This document shows, piece after piece, positions 26,655 to 35,117 of a stretch of DNA of 64,000 nucleotides. The translations under genes and the position numbers were made by a program. The stretch is from Sorangium sp025924095 (GTDB lineage Bacteria; Myxococcota_A; Polyangia; Polyangiales; Polyangiaceae): NCBI RefSeq assembly GCF_051521505.1, contig NZ_CP150356.1:12276001-12340000 (forward strand), in the 5' to 3' direction. The notes beneath the pieces were generated by a model that was not told the DNA's origin, did no database searches, and saw nothing but the letters and a program-made list of their open reading frames with translations. Positions within the stretch are counted from its first letter, which is position 1; each line of letters starts with the position of its first letter.

Positions 26655-27038
26655 TCACGCCTCCGGGGGCGCGCCGCGGGGCGGCGCCGGCAGCGGCGGG
26701 CCGGCCGTGGCCTCCGTGAAGTCCTCGGGCGGGAGCACGAGCCGCTCGACGCGGCGGCCCGCGGCGAGGGCGTCGACGATCTCCGGGATGTCCGCGGGGG
26801 TCACGCGCCCGTAGAAGTAGCCGTCCGGCTCGACGGCGATGACGGGGCCGACCCAGCAGACGTCGAGGCAGCTGGCGGAGCAGGCGCGCACCTCGAGCTT
26901 CGCGAGGCCGCGCTCGGCGAGGGCGGCCTTGAGCTGCGCGTGGATGCCCTCGGCGCCGCGCTGGGCGCAGGAGCCCTTGGGGACCCCGTCCGGGCGGCGG
27001 TTGACGCAGACGAAGAGGTAGCGTTTTCGCTGGGGCAC
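26655..27038 (-). CDS. thioredoxin-fold [2Fe-2S] ferredoxin
   Basis: A 127-aa protein from GTG 27038, chosen because GAGGA sits 9-10 nt upstream and the homologous region starts at PQRKRYLFVCVN. The four cluster cysteines have the thioredoxin-like ferredoxin spacing: C11-x12-C24 and C53-x3-C57 (ACSASCLDVCWVGP), with an extra C61. The VIAVEPDGYFYGRVTPADIPEIVDAL block is also typical. This family (also fused to NADH dehydrogenase subunits) carries electrons in the cytoplasm. The C-terminal 25 residues are Pro-rich. The stop codon overlaps the upstream alternative start of the next gene by 1 nt. Its redox partner is not evident. Confidence 0.88.
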   Translation of the reverse strand: MPQRKRYLFVCVNRRPDGVPKGSCAQRGAEGIHAQLKAALAERGLAKLEVRACSASCLDVCWVGPVIAVEPDGYFYGRVTPADIPEIVDALAAGRRVERLVLPPEDFTEATAGPPLPAPPRGAPPEA

Positions 27039-27424
27039 GGGGCGAATCCTCGTGCGTGGCGGGCGCCAGGTCAAGCTGGGGCGGGTGAAGGGATGGGGCG
27101 GGGGAGGGGAGCGAGCTGCGAAGCTGCGCTGGAGAGTTGCGAGGAGCACGACGAGGCGCCCGGAAGGCCATGCTCCGGCGGCAACGAGGCTGGGGAGCGC
27201 GCCGGAAGGCGGTGATGCGGCTGCGGGGGCGGTTCGGAGGGCTCCGGACGGGACGCGCTCGCGACGGAGGGCGATGGGAGCGGTTCGGAGCGCGGTGTGC
27301 CGCGGGAACATCGCGTTTCTGGGCGGCGGTGCGACGATTTTGCGGAGCGTGTGCAGCGCGCACGACAGCGAGCGGCGCGTGGCGAACGGCGCGTGTGCGT
27401 CGCGACCGGTGCGTGATCGGTAGG
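27039..27424. other. 386-bp gap without a gene; strongly G-rich segment
   Basis: No supported gene is seen. Both flanking genes read leftwards, so this must hold the promoter of the ferredoxin operon and the end of the 27425-28222 gene. Between 27078 and 27109 the plus strand has six G runs of 3-5 bases separated by loops of 1-4 nt, a strong G-quadruplex pattern 40-71 bp upstream of the ferredoxin start on its template strand. The rest is purine-skewed with no clear promoter consensus. Confidence 0.6.
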
Positions 27425-28222
27425 TCAGATGTCTGCGGACGTCGTGGGCTCCGCGGGCGCCTCGGGCGGCGCCGTTTCCTCGGGTTCCCCTTCCTCCTCG
27501 ACCGCGGTCCGGCCGGGCCGCCGGCCGGACGGGCGCACCTTGGCGGCGAGGTCCTCGAGGCCCGCGAAGGTGCAGCTCGTGGCGAGCCACGCGGCGCCCT
27601 GCCCAAAGCTCCGGTCGCTCTTGCGCATGGCGAGCTGCTTCGCGCGTAGCGTCGCCTCCTTCTCGCGCTCCTCGGTCGCGGCCTTCGCGAGCGCCTTCCT
27701 GAGCGCCGGCAGCTCGGCGTCGATCTCGCCGGCGAGCGCGGCGCGGTCGACCTTCATCGACGCCCGCCTCGGCTTCGGGAGCTTGATGTCCGCATCGCGC
27801 AGCGCCTTCACGACGCGCTCACCGATCGTGACGAGCACCGAGGGATCCTCCGGGACTGCGCCGTCGAGCCGGAGCTTGCGCAGCCCCGCCGGACCGAAGG
27901 CCGCGTCGATGGCCGCGCGCCCGTCGACGAGCGCCGAGCGCAGCCGCGCCGCGGCCTCGTCGCGCGCCTCGCGCGGCGCGGCGTCGTCTGCGAGCTCGTG
28001 CTCGTGCGCATCGTCGGCCGCCACGAGCGCCGCCGTGTCCGCGGCGATCCGGCGCGCCATGAGCCGCACGAGGAGCGCGACGTCGGGCATGGCTTCGCCG
28101 GATTTCAGGTGCGGCGCGAGCTCGGCCGAGAAGCCTTTTGCGATCTCGTCGGCGTGCGTCGCGGCAGAGGCAGCCACCGCGCGGCTGGACTTCTCTCTAT
28201 CGGTCACCAGTTTCGAAGCCAT
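27425..28222 (-). CDS. charged alpha-helical protein of unknown function
   Basis: A 265-aa protein, not recognised. It is predicted helical throughout, rich in Ala, Arg, Glu and Asp, with no membrane segment or signal peptide. The C-terminal 45 residues are basic then acidic/Pro-rich (disordered). The start is ATG 28222 (MASKLVTDREK) because a perfect AAGGAGG lies 7 nt upstream; the ATG of the longer frame at 28237 is itself part of that leader. It stands immediately beside the T6SS cargo island but reads away from it. A structural or regulatory role cannot be assigned. Confidence 0.78.
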   Translation of the reverse strand: MASKLVTDREKSSRAVAASAATHADEIAKGFSAELAPHLKSGEAMPDVALLVRLMARRIAADTAALVAADDAHEHELADDAAPREARDEAAARLRSALVDGRAAIDAAFGPAGLRKLRLDGAVPEDPSVLVTIGERVVKALRDADIKLPKPRRASMKVDRAALAGEIDAELPALRKALAKAATEEREKEATLRAKQLAMRKSDRSFGQGAAWLATSCTFAGLEDLAAKVRPSGRRPGRTAVEEEGEPEETAPPEAPAEPTTSADI

Positions 28223-28477
28223 CCATTCCTCCTTCATTCGGGGAAGCGCGGCCCAAGAGGGCCGCAGTGTGTCCGGCCAGGATCGTCCGTGTGGCGTTGC
28301 CGCGCAAGACGCGGTGCGCGCGGTATTCGTGCGCTGGCGCGAGCCTGGGGAGGGGAGCTGGTCGGCGGCGACAGGGCTGCTGGTCTCGACATGCTCGTGA
28401 TTCCGCGGCGCGAGGTATGGCGCGCACGAGCTTGACGCCGGAGGTCATACGAGTGCAGCCAGGTTGCGAGGTGCGGC

Positions 28478-30736
28478 ATGGATCTGATCTCGGAGTGTGC
28501 CCTCGGCGTGGCGAAGGTCGGGTGGCAGCCGCGGCATGGCAGCTTCGCGTTCACGGTGGTGTGTAAGACGACGTTCGAGCTGCGGCCCGAGATTTCGCCG
28601 CTCGCTGCGACGCAGGTGCCTGTCGTCGAGGCCGACGTGTACACGGGCGAGGGCGACGGTCTGGCGCTCGCATCGGAGCTGGTGCCGTTCAAGAAGCGCC
28701 CCGAGGTGCTCGTCGCCGGGCGTGCGTACGCGCCGGAGGGACGACCCGTGCCGTCGCTCGTGGCGCGGCTCGTGGCCGGCGAGATCGACAAGTCGATTCA
28801 GGTGGTGGGCGATCGGTATTTCGGCCGCGATGGATTGCTCGGCGATCCAGCACCCTTCACGACCATGCCGCTGGTGTGGGAGCGCGCAGCCGGCGGCTCG
28901 GGTACAAGCAATCCAGCCGGCAGGCCGCTCGGTAGCGCGGCGCGGGCTGACCTCTCCGGCCGAGTGCCGGCGCCCAATCTGTTGCCTGTCGGGCTTCGGC
29001 TCACGTCGCGCAGCGACATCGTCCCGCCGGTGGGCTTCGGTCCGATCGCGCCGAAGTGGCCCTCGCGCGTGGCGTGCCTTCAGCGGCACGCTGCCTGGTG
29101 GGAACCGAGCCGGTGGTACGAGAGGCCGCTCCCCGACGACCTCGATCTGGCGTACTTCAACGCCGCGCCGCCCGATCAGCAACGCGCGCAGCCGTTCGGT
29201 GAGGAGGTGATCTACCTCGAAAATTTGCACCCGCGCTTTGCGCGCCTGTCGACGCGGCTCGCGCCCGTTGCGCCCGCCGTGATGGTCGATCATGGTTCCG
29301 GCCCACAGCGGCTCCAGCTGCGCTGCGACACGCTGGTCATCGACTCGGATCGCGGGCTCGCGATGCTCGTGTGGCGTGCGCACGTGCTGCTCGATCGACC
29401 AGACCGCCCTGGTCGCGTGGTCGTGAGCGGACCGGGTACACCGGATGCGGCGCCCTCCGCGCGGGCACACGACGAGCGCGGCGTGGAGGGCACGCTCGAG
29501 CCGAATGCCGTCCTGCTCTCGTCCCTCGCGCTGCCGTTCTCTGGCGGCGCAGCGCGGGGCTCGAGCTCCGTCCCGACGCTGGCGACGGCCGGCAAGGCCG
29601 CGCCCGCATCGGCAGCGATCACGGCTGACCACCGCGCACCGCCGAGCGTGCGCGCGAGCACGCCGGCGCTCCCCGAGAATCCTCTCGAGAAGACCGAGGC
29701 GCTCGGGCTAACGGTATCGTCGGTGATGCTGCCGTTCGCCTCCACGCAGGGGCAGGGCGTGCCCGAGCGCGGCATCCCACCTCGGTCAAGCACTGTGGGA
29801 CTGCCGTTCGTGCCGGCGTCGGCGCGCGGCGATGGGGAGGGGGCGCCTCCATCGCGCCGCCCGGATCCGCAGGGGGGCACACCGGCGCCGGTGAGCAGTG
29901 TGCGCTGGGGGGCGAGCTCGAACTCACCTGCTGCCGTGCCGCCGAGTCAGCCTGCGTCGGTGCCGCCGTGGACCATGTCCCCGGAGCCGCCTCGCCAGTA
30001 CGCGCCGCCGCCGCTGTCCGCACCAACCGCGGAGCCGATGCCCCCGTCTGTGCAGTCGCCGCCTGCGAGCGCGACGTCGCAGGCTCGGTACGTGGCCGCT
30101 GCGGCGGTGGACGGAGCCGGGCGCGCGGAGCGCTGGCCCGCGCCGGCGTCATCACCGGTGCGCGAGCCACCCGCGCCGCCGCCGGTGCTCGGCGCGATCG
30201 AGGCGTCCGCCGTGGCGCCTGCTGCGAAGTCCACCGGAGGTACAGCGGCCGCAACAGCCGGCGGGCAGGACGAACCGGGGGCGGTTGACGAGCCCGTTCC
30301 GGAGGTCGCCTTCGAGGCGTACCCGCCCCAGCGGTGCGGTGCGATCGCAGCACGCCTGGCATGCGACGAGGGCTCGACCGGCGACATTTTGCGCGTCGAG
30401 GAGCTCGACGAGGTGAGATGGCAGCGCGTTCACGCGCACTGGCTCGACCGGATCCGCGACGAAGCTGCGCGCAATAGGAAGAGGCTGCTCTCGGACTACG
30501 ATGGCGCCTACGTCGCCGCGCTGGAAGCGAAGCGCGGCCCCATTGCAGTGAGCGATTACGCGCGTCTCGCCGAGGCGGCCGAGCGCGGCGCACTCGCTGG
30601 AGCGCTCGTCGAGCGCGGTCTTCCGGAGGGCGCGTGGTTGCACATCCACCGCGTATGGATCGAGCGCATGGTGAAGGACGTGCGGCTTAGCAAGCAGGCG
30701 CGGAGCGAGATCGATGCTCTGCGTGCGGCGAGCTGA
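28478..30736 (+). CDS. DUF2169 domain protein, long form
   Basis: A 752-aa cytoplasmic protein. The DUF2169 core (about 1-310) has GWQPRHGSFAFTVVCKTTFEL, EIDKSIQVVGDRYF, MPLVWERA, GFGPIAPKWPSR and YFNAAPPDQQ. A long Pro/Ala/Ser-rich region (about 320-610) is probably disordered. The last 125 residues contain two related segments, LDEVRWQRVHAHWLDRI and LPEGAWLHIHRVWIERM, suggesting a duplicated helical unit. The left-edge gene (1-1637) has the same architecture. It is the only gene of the island on the plus strand and ends 8 bp from the convergent DUF6484-like gene. GAGG lies 8 nt before ATG 28478. Such proteins accompany VgrG/PAAR effectors; direct adaptor function is inferred. Confidence 0.9.
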   Translation: MDLISECALGVAKVGWQPRHGSFAFTVVCKTTFELRPEISPLAATQVPVVEADVYTGEGDGLALASELVPFKKRPEVLVAGRAYAPEGRPVPSLVARLVAGEIDKSIQVVGDRYFGRDGLLGDPAPFTTMPLVWERAAGGSGTSNPAGRPLGSAARADLSGRVPAPNLLPVGLRLTSRSDIVPPVGFGPIAPKWPSRVACLQRHAAWWEPSRWYERPLPDDLDLAYFNAAPPDQQRAQPFGEEVIYLENLHPRFARLSTRLAPVAPAVMVDHGSGPQRLQLRCDTLVIDSDRGLAMLVWRAHVLLDRPDRPGRVVVSGPGTPDAAPSARAHDERGVEGTLEPNAVLLSSLALPFSGGAARGSSSVPTLATAGKAAPASAAITADHRAPPSVRASTPALPENPLEKTEALGLTVSSVMLPFASTQGQGVPERGIPPRSSTVGLPFVPASARGDGEGAPPSRRPDPQGGTPAPVSSVRWGASSNSPAAVPPSQPASVPPWTMSPEPPRQYAPPPLSAPTAEPMPPSVQSPPASATSQARYVAAAAVDGAGRAERWPAPASSPVREPPAPPPVLGAIEASAVAPAAKSTGGTAAATAGGQDEPGAVDEPVPEVAFEAYPPQRCGAIAARLACDEGSTGDILRVEELDEVRWQRVHAHWLDRIRDEAARNRKRLLSDYDGAYVAALEAKRGPIAVSDYARLAEAAERGALAGALVERGLPEGAWLHIHRVWIERMVKDVRLSKQARSEIDALRAAS

Positions 30737-30744
30737 GCCTTGCG

Positions 30745-31314
30745 TTAGTTGATCTCGACCGACCCGCCCTGGATCCGATTCACGCCGGACGAACGCGAGA
30801 GCACGTACGCGCCGCGGATGACGATCTTACCGGCGCGAGTTAGCGTGATGCTCGATTCACCGCAGCGCAGGACGAGTTCTTCCTCAGCTTTAATCTCGAT
30901 CCGCTGCCCGTCGGCCGTCGCCTCGGCCTGCCCAGCCGCGAGCGGCGAGACCATCTTGCCCACCACGACCGGGCGCTGCGGGTCGCTCTCCTCAAACATC
31001 AGCGCCACCTCGCGCCCCAGGTCCTCCTCGCCGATCCTCGTCATGGCGCGCGCACCCAACCCGTGCTCGGGCGCGCCCGGGAACGTCACAGCTACGACCC
31101 CGGAGGTTTCAACGCCTACAACACGGCCCACCACAACTCCGTCGATGCGGCTGGCGAGCGGCGGCAACGACCGAGCGGTGTTCTGGGCGAGGATCTGCTC
31201 CACGAGCGATGGAGATGCCTCATGCTCTCCGGGCAAGGAGTCACGCTCGTCCGCCGTCTCTGCGAGCTCCGCCAGCGCCTGCCGGCCGTCGCCTGCTCGT
31301 TCCCCTTGGCTCAT
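30745..31314 (-). CDS. DUF6484-like T6SS-associated protein
   Basis: A 189-aa soluble protein. The middle (about 50-120) reads SRIDGVVVGRVVGVETSGVVAVTFPGAP ... GREVALMFEESDPQRPVVVGKM, an OB-like fold resembling the gp5/VgrG OB domain and the DUF6484 family. The end (EIKAEEELVLRCGESSITLTRAGKIVIRG) is beta-helical like VgrG tails. This looks like a detached VgrG-like spike element or cargo adaptor. ATG 31314 has GGAG about 10 nt upstream; GTG 31320 is an alternative. It is the last gene of the leftward T6SS cargo operon. Confidence 0.78.
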   Translation of the reverse strand: MSQGERAGDGRQALAELAETADERDSLPGEHEASPSLVEQILAQNTARSLPPLASRIDGVVVGRVVGVETSGVVAVTFPGAPEHGLGARAMTRIGEEDLGREVALMFEESDPQRPVVVGKMVSPLAAGQAEATADGQRIEIKAEEELVLRCGESSITLTRAGKIVIRGAYVLSRSSGVNRIQGGSVEIN

Positions 31315-31371
31315 ATGCACTCAATCTCCACAGTGTCGTTGTACAGGTGGCAAACGCCGGGGTCGAGCCCC

Positions 31372-32370
31372 TCATTTGGCCGCGGCGGTCATCGCGCCGC
31401 TGTGGAAGATGACGCTCCATCGACCGTCCTCGCAGAACGCTGCGCCGCCGTGGCCGGCCACGAGGAGCACCCCATCCCGTGCGGAGAGGTTCCCCGAGCA
31501 GATCTTCACCTCGGGGCCGACGGGGGCCTCGCGGAGCTTGTCACCCTCAATGACCCAGAGACCATAATCGCTGGTGCAAAAGACGCGGCCTTGGTACGGG
31601 ACCATGTCCCGGAACGGGATCGTCATGTTGCCGTGATGGATCTGCCGCCACGAGTCGCCGCGACCCTTGAAGACATGGCCGTGGAGCGCGCCCACATAGA
31701 CGCTTCCATCGGCCGCGCAGCACAGCGACGTGAGCAGCTGGTTGCTGGGGAACGCACACCGGCGAAAGGTCGTGCCATCGAAATGGAAGACGTCACCGGC
31801 GCCGCCCACTGCGTAGATGTCGCCCTCGTCGAAGCCGTCGATGTCGTCGAAGCCTTCAGGCGTACGCCCTTTCGGCTCGGGGATCCGATCGGAGTAGGCG
31901 AGCCACCGGTGATCGCCCTCTCGGCGGCCGAGCGTCCGGTTGTTCCCGGCGACGTACAGGTGCTCGCCGATCGTCTTGAGCTTCAGGATGGCCCCGCGCC
32001 TTGGGCCGCCCTCGTCGACGAGGGAGATTTTTTCCATGTGGGAGTCGCCGGAGCCGGTGGCGTAGACTCCTCCGCTCACGCCGGCCGCGATTACCTGCGG
32101 CTTCGGAGGGGCGGGGCTGAAGCCGATCAGGATCCCGTTAAACCCCCTCAGCTTGGCTGCGCTCCATCGCCGCCCCTCCGGCTTGCTCCGGATAAATGGG
32201 ATCAGGCGCTTCTCGAGCTCCTCGTCCTCCGGCGGCTCGCCGCCATCCCAGTCGGGCCACTCCGTGTAGTCCTCCTGCGCGACGAAACAGAAGACGTCCC
32301 TGCTCCGGACCGTGCATCCGAGTACGTTGAAGCCGAGGAGATGTTTCTTGAACTCATCGATCGAGATCAT
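31372..32370 (-). CDS. beta-propeller-like protein, candidate immunity protein of the upstream nuclease effector
   Basis: A 332-aa cytoplasmic protein without signal peptide. From about residue 75 it has repeated four-stranded blade-like units of the form GGVYATGSG, HLYVAGNNRTL, DIYAVGGAGDVFHFDG, SVYVGALHGHVFKG, RVFCTSDYGLWVIEG, LLVAGHGGAAFCEDGRW, i.e. a WD40/kelch-like propeller. The gene begins 8 nt after the effector stop codon, with TAGGTG as ribosome-binding site overlapping that stop. T6SS nuclease effectors are nearly always followed by an immunity gene, so this is the natural candidate. An alternative is a regulatory or structural propeller unrelated to immunity. Confidence 0.72.
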   Translation of the reverse strand: MISIDEFKKHLLGFNVLGCTVRSRDVFCFVAQEDYTEWPDWDGGEPPEDEELEKRLIPFIRSKPEGRRWSAAKLRGFNGILIGFSPAPPKPQVIAAGVSGGVYATGSGDSHMEKISLVDEGGPRRGAILKLKTIGEHLYVAGNNRTLGRREGDHRWLAYSDRIPEPKGRTPEGFDDIDGFDEGDIYAVGGAGDVFHFDGTTFRRCAFPSNQLLTSLCCAADGSVYVGALHGHVFKGRGDSWRQIHHGNMTIPFRDMVPYQGRVFCTSDYGLWVIEGDKLREAPVGPEVKICSGNLSARDGVLLVAGHGGAAFCEDGRWSVIFHSGAMTAAAK

Positions 32371-32378
32371 TCGGACAC

Positions 32379-34010
32379 CTAGATATTATTGTCATTCCCG
32401 TCGTCCGATGTGTCCAGCGAGCGGCCGCCGCCGTACGACGGCTTTAGGTTCTTCTCATTGCCTTTGTTGCAGTTCGTGTAATAGGCGTCGAGCCGGGCTT
32501 CCAGGCATTTGCGGCTGCAATGGGGGGCCACGAACATGATCGCGTCGAGCGCAGCGTCCTTCGCGTCACTATATGACATGCGGTCCGGGTTGGCCCCAGG
32601 GACCCCCGCCTTCTTCGCGAGCTCCTGCTTTGCCTGGTATTTCTCGATCTTGCTCCGTAGCTGCGAGTGCGCGACCCCGTGGCTGCCATGATAGGCAGTC
32701 GTGCCCTCCAAGCAGATGGTTGGGGCATTCCCGTGATCGTACCCACCCGCGCATGCGGTCGCGAAGGCCGGGTCCCTCGTCCCGTTCGAGCGCCGCCCGA
32801 ACATCGACCCCGGCATCACATGGTGCCCCGTCTGCCCGGGGCAGCAGCCCGCGCCGGAGCGCGCGGCCTCCGAGGCCGGGATTGTCTTGTCGTAGGGGAC
32901 CAGCATGCACTTGCGGGCCCGGGTGCACGCATCGGCGGCAGCCAGGGCCGTCATTGCGTCCGCCATGAACTGGGTCGGGTTTTCCTTCCACTGCTTCAGC
33001 TTGTCCTTGAGCATCTTCTCGATGAACTCGACCGCCTTGAGGTCCGCCAGAATCTCGAGGCCCTCAGGCCCGATCGCCTCGGCAATCTCGGTGGCCGTGC
33101 TGATCACATCCGCGATGGTCCAAGCGGTCAATCCGGCCGAGACGACGAGCCCGACGCCGGTTGCGCCAGCGGCCAGCGCGCCACCTTCCTTCAGCACGGA
33201 CCGGAGCGCGAGCCCGCCGGCCTTCTTCAGGAGGAACCACGGGCTCAGCTGCGCCTTCGCGAGCTCCATGAGCTCGCCGAACGCCGACTGCGCCAGCGAC
33301 CACATGTCCTGGTTCAGGAACTTCTCGATCTCCGCCTTGGCCTTCTTGAACTCCTCGACCTTGTTCGAGGGTTTGATCCAGAGTCCGTCGCAGTAGTCGT
33401 CCACCCACGCGTTGGCGGCGGTCCTCTTGTAAAGATACGCCTTCCGCGCCATCTCGTCCGGCACCGAGGCGACTTTACCGAGCCTCTGTACGAGCCCCTT
33501 GCGTTTCGGCTTCTTGGACTGGTCCTTCGGCGTGCAGTTCTTCTCGACCTGTTTGCGGTCCTGCTCGCAGGAAGGGGCTTTGTCCCAGACGCTGCGATAT
33601 TTCTGCACCATCGCGTTAGGTTGGTTCACGTGATTGTGCGTCACCGTGTCCATGTGGCGGGCGACACCGAGGCCCTCAACCTTCACGTCCATTGACCACG
33701 ATCGGAAGTACGCCTTGCCCTTGATGGTGCCGGTGATGACACCCTTCTTGAGGCCAGGGGTCGCCGGCTCGTCGCCGTAGCTGGTAGAGAAATAGCTCTT
33801 GTCCTCGAGCGCTGCGCCGGTGCCTTTGATGAACACCGTACGCGAGAGGTTGTCGAGATCGCGGGCGAAGACCGAGTTGGGATAGGGGACGGGCAGGCCG
33901 GGCAGCGGCGCGCCGGGGGAGAAGCACACGTCCGGCTGGCACGCGAGCGAGGCGCCGTCGGCGCTCTTCGATGCGATCTCGTTGCCGTTGGCAAAGACGA
34001 AATGAGGCAT
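32379..34010 (-). CDS. T6SS effector: DUF4150 (PAAR-like) domain plus GHH-type HNH nuclease
   Basis: A 543-aa predicted effector. Residues 1-130 are a DUF4150/PAAR-like spike-tip domain (FANGNEIASKSADGAS ... QPDVCFSPG ... YPNSVFARD ... KSYFSTSYGDEPATPG ... GKAYFRSWSMDVKVEG ... THNH). The middle is helical with a hydrophobic segment (about 276-300). The C-terminal toxin region (about 385-510) has TGHHVMPGSMF (394-404), NAPTICLEG (428-436) and HGSHGVAHS (441-449), the arrangement of GHH-signature HNH/Endo VII nucleases (Tox-GHH2-like), with several Cys residues that could bind zinc. DNase activity and delivery on the VgrG tip are inferred. TTAGGAG precedes ATG 34010. The final codons are AT-richer than the surrounding DNA. 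Confidence 0.87.
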   Translation of the reverse strand: MPHFVFANGNEIASKSADGASLACQPDVCFSPGAPLPGLPVPYPNSVFARDLDNLSRTVFIKGTGAALEDKSYFSTSYGDEPATPGLKKGVITGTIKGKAYFRSWSMDVKVEGLGVARHMDTVTHNHVNQPNAMVQKYRSVWDKAPSCEQDRKQVEKNCTPKDQSKKPKRKGLVQRLGKVASVPDEMARKAYLYKRTAANAWVDDYCDGLWIKPSNKVEEFKKAKAEIEKFLNQDMWSLAQSAFGELMELAKAQLSPWFLLKKAGGLALRSVLKEGGALAAGATGVGLVVSAGLTAWTIADVISTATEIAEAIGPEGLEILADLKAVEFIEKMLKDKLKQWKENPTQFMADAMTALAAADACTRARKCMLVPYDKTIPASEAARSGAGCCPGQTGHHVMPGSMFGRRSNGTRDPAFATACAGGYDHGNAPTICLEGTTAYHGSHGVAHSQLRSKIEKYQAKQELAKKAGVPGANPDRMSYSDAKDAALDAIMFVAPHCSRKCLEARLDAYYTNCNKGNEKNLKPSYGGGRSLDTSDDGNDNNI

Positions 34011-34042
34011 GCCCGTCTACTCCTAACCTGTCCGGCTTGTGC

Positions 34043-35116
34043 TCACGAGGCCACCGCGACCAGCGCCGCGCGCGCGCTGCCGCTGCCTGAGAGATGCACG
34101 AGGGAGACCGGGCCGGGGGCCCAGCGCTTGCGCGCGGCGTCTAGCGCGAGGGCCAGCATGAGCGGTCCGGCGGCCGCGCCGATCTCGCCGATGCTCGACG
34201 CGACGAGGATCTGGACGTGCCCCGGCGGGCTCGGCGCGCGCAGCACGCGCCCCCAGGCATAGGCGGCCTCGTCGAAGAAGAACGACTCGCCGGAGCAGTC
34301 GCTTAGTCGATAATCGACCCCGTCCGCGGCGACGTCCGCGTGCCTCAGTGCCTGGCGCATCGCCTGAGCGAGGCCGCGCCCCACGTTGGGCCGGCCGTCG
34401 ATCCACCTATCGGGCTCCTCCGCCGTCCCCAGCCCTGCCACGGTGAGCAGCGGTGATCGCCCCTTCTCCTCGCCCGGCCCCGTGCGCGTCACGAGCACGC
34501 ACGCCGCGCCCTCGCCGGGGATGAATCCGTCCGAATTGTCGCTCGTGCGCAGCCGCTCGCCCGCCAGCGCGTCGTTGACCTCCTCGGCGTCGAGCAAGCT
34601 ATCCGTGCTGGCGACGAGGACCGAGCGCACGGCCCGGCTCGCAAGGAGCTCGTGGGCGCGGGCTAAGGCATCGACCAGACCAGGACGGCCTGTGGCGCTG
34701 ATGCGGCTCTCGGTGTGGAGCGTGCGGCCAAGCGCCTCCTCGCAGGCTACCAGCCGCCGCTGTAAGGCGTCCTCCGAGACGCCAGGGCGGGTGTTTTCGG
34801 GGCCGAGCATCAGTAAGGGGGTCCGCGCGAGATCGACGGTGTCGGCGCCGCGCAGGCACTCGGTGGCTGCGAGGAGGAACATGCGCACGAGCTTGTCCTC
34901 ACCTCCGAGGAGCAGGCCGCCAGCGCCCCCGGGCAGCCCGAGCCGGTCGGACGGGACAGGGGCGCCGAAGACGGGGTGTTCCGCATCATCGACGAAATGG
35001 GTCTCCTTGAAGCGGCTGAGGGACGCGCGAATGGCGGCGCTGGCGGCGGGGGCGCTCAGGCCCACACTGCACACGACGCCGGCCGAGATGACGAAGAGAG
35101 GCGTCCGTGAGGGCAT
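34043..35116 (-). CDS. ketosynthase-like (thiolase-fold) protein lacking catalytic residues, T6SS-linked
   Basis: A 357-aa protein with the layout of beta-ketoacyl-ACP synthases: N-terminal FVISAGVVCSVGLSAPA, SDGFIPGEGAACVLV (about 195-209) and SSIGEIGAAAGPLMLALAL (307-325). The catalytic triad is missing: the active-site Cys region reads ISATGRPGLVDALARA (139-154), the first His motif (HGTGT) is replaced by CSGESFF, and the second (NIGH) reads SIGE. It is therefore unlikely to be a condensing enzyme. Such homologues are encoded beside DUF2169 and TIGR02270 genes in T6SS islands; a structural or adaptor function is inferred. ATG 35116 is 1 nt after the DUF2169 stop; a longer frame to 35302 would overlap that gene. 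Confidence 0.8.
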   Translation of the reverse strand: MPSRTPLFVISAGVVCSVGLSAPAASAAIRASLSRFKETHFVDDAEHPVFGAPVPSDRLGLPGGAGGLLLGGEDKLVRMFLLAATECLRGADTVDLARTPLLMLGPENTRPGVSEDALQRRLVACEEALGRTLHTESRISATGRPGLVDALARAHELLASRAVRSVLVASTDSLLDAEEVNDALAGERLRTSDNSDGFIPGEGAACVLVTRTGPGEEKGRSPLLTVAGLGTAEEPDRWIDGRPNVGRGLAQAMRQALRHADVAADGVDYRLSDCSGESFFFDEAAYAWGRVLRAPSPPGHVQILVASSIGEIGAAAGPLMLALALDAARKRWAPGPVSLVHLSGSGSARAALVAVAS

Positions 35117-35117
35117 G

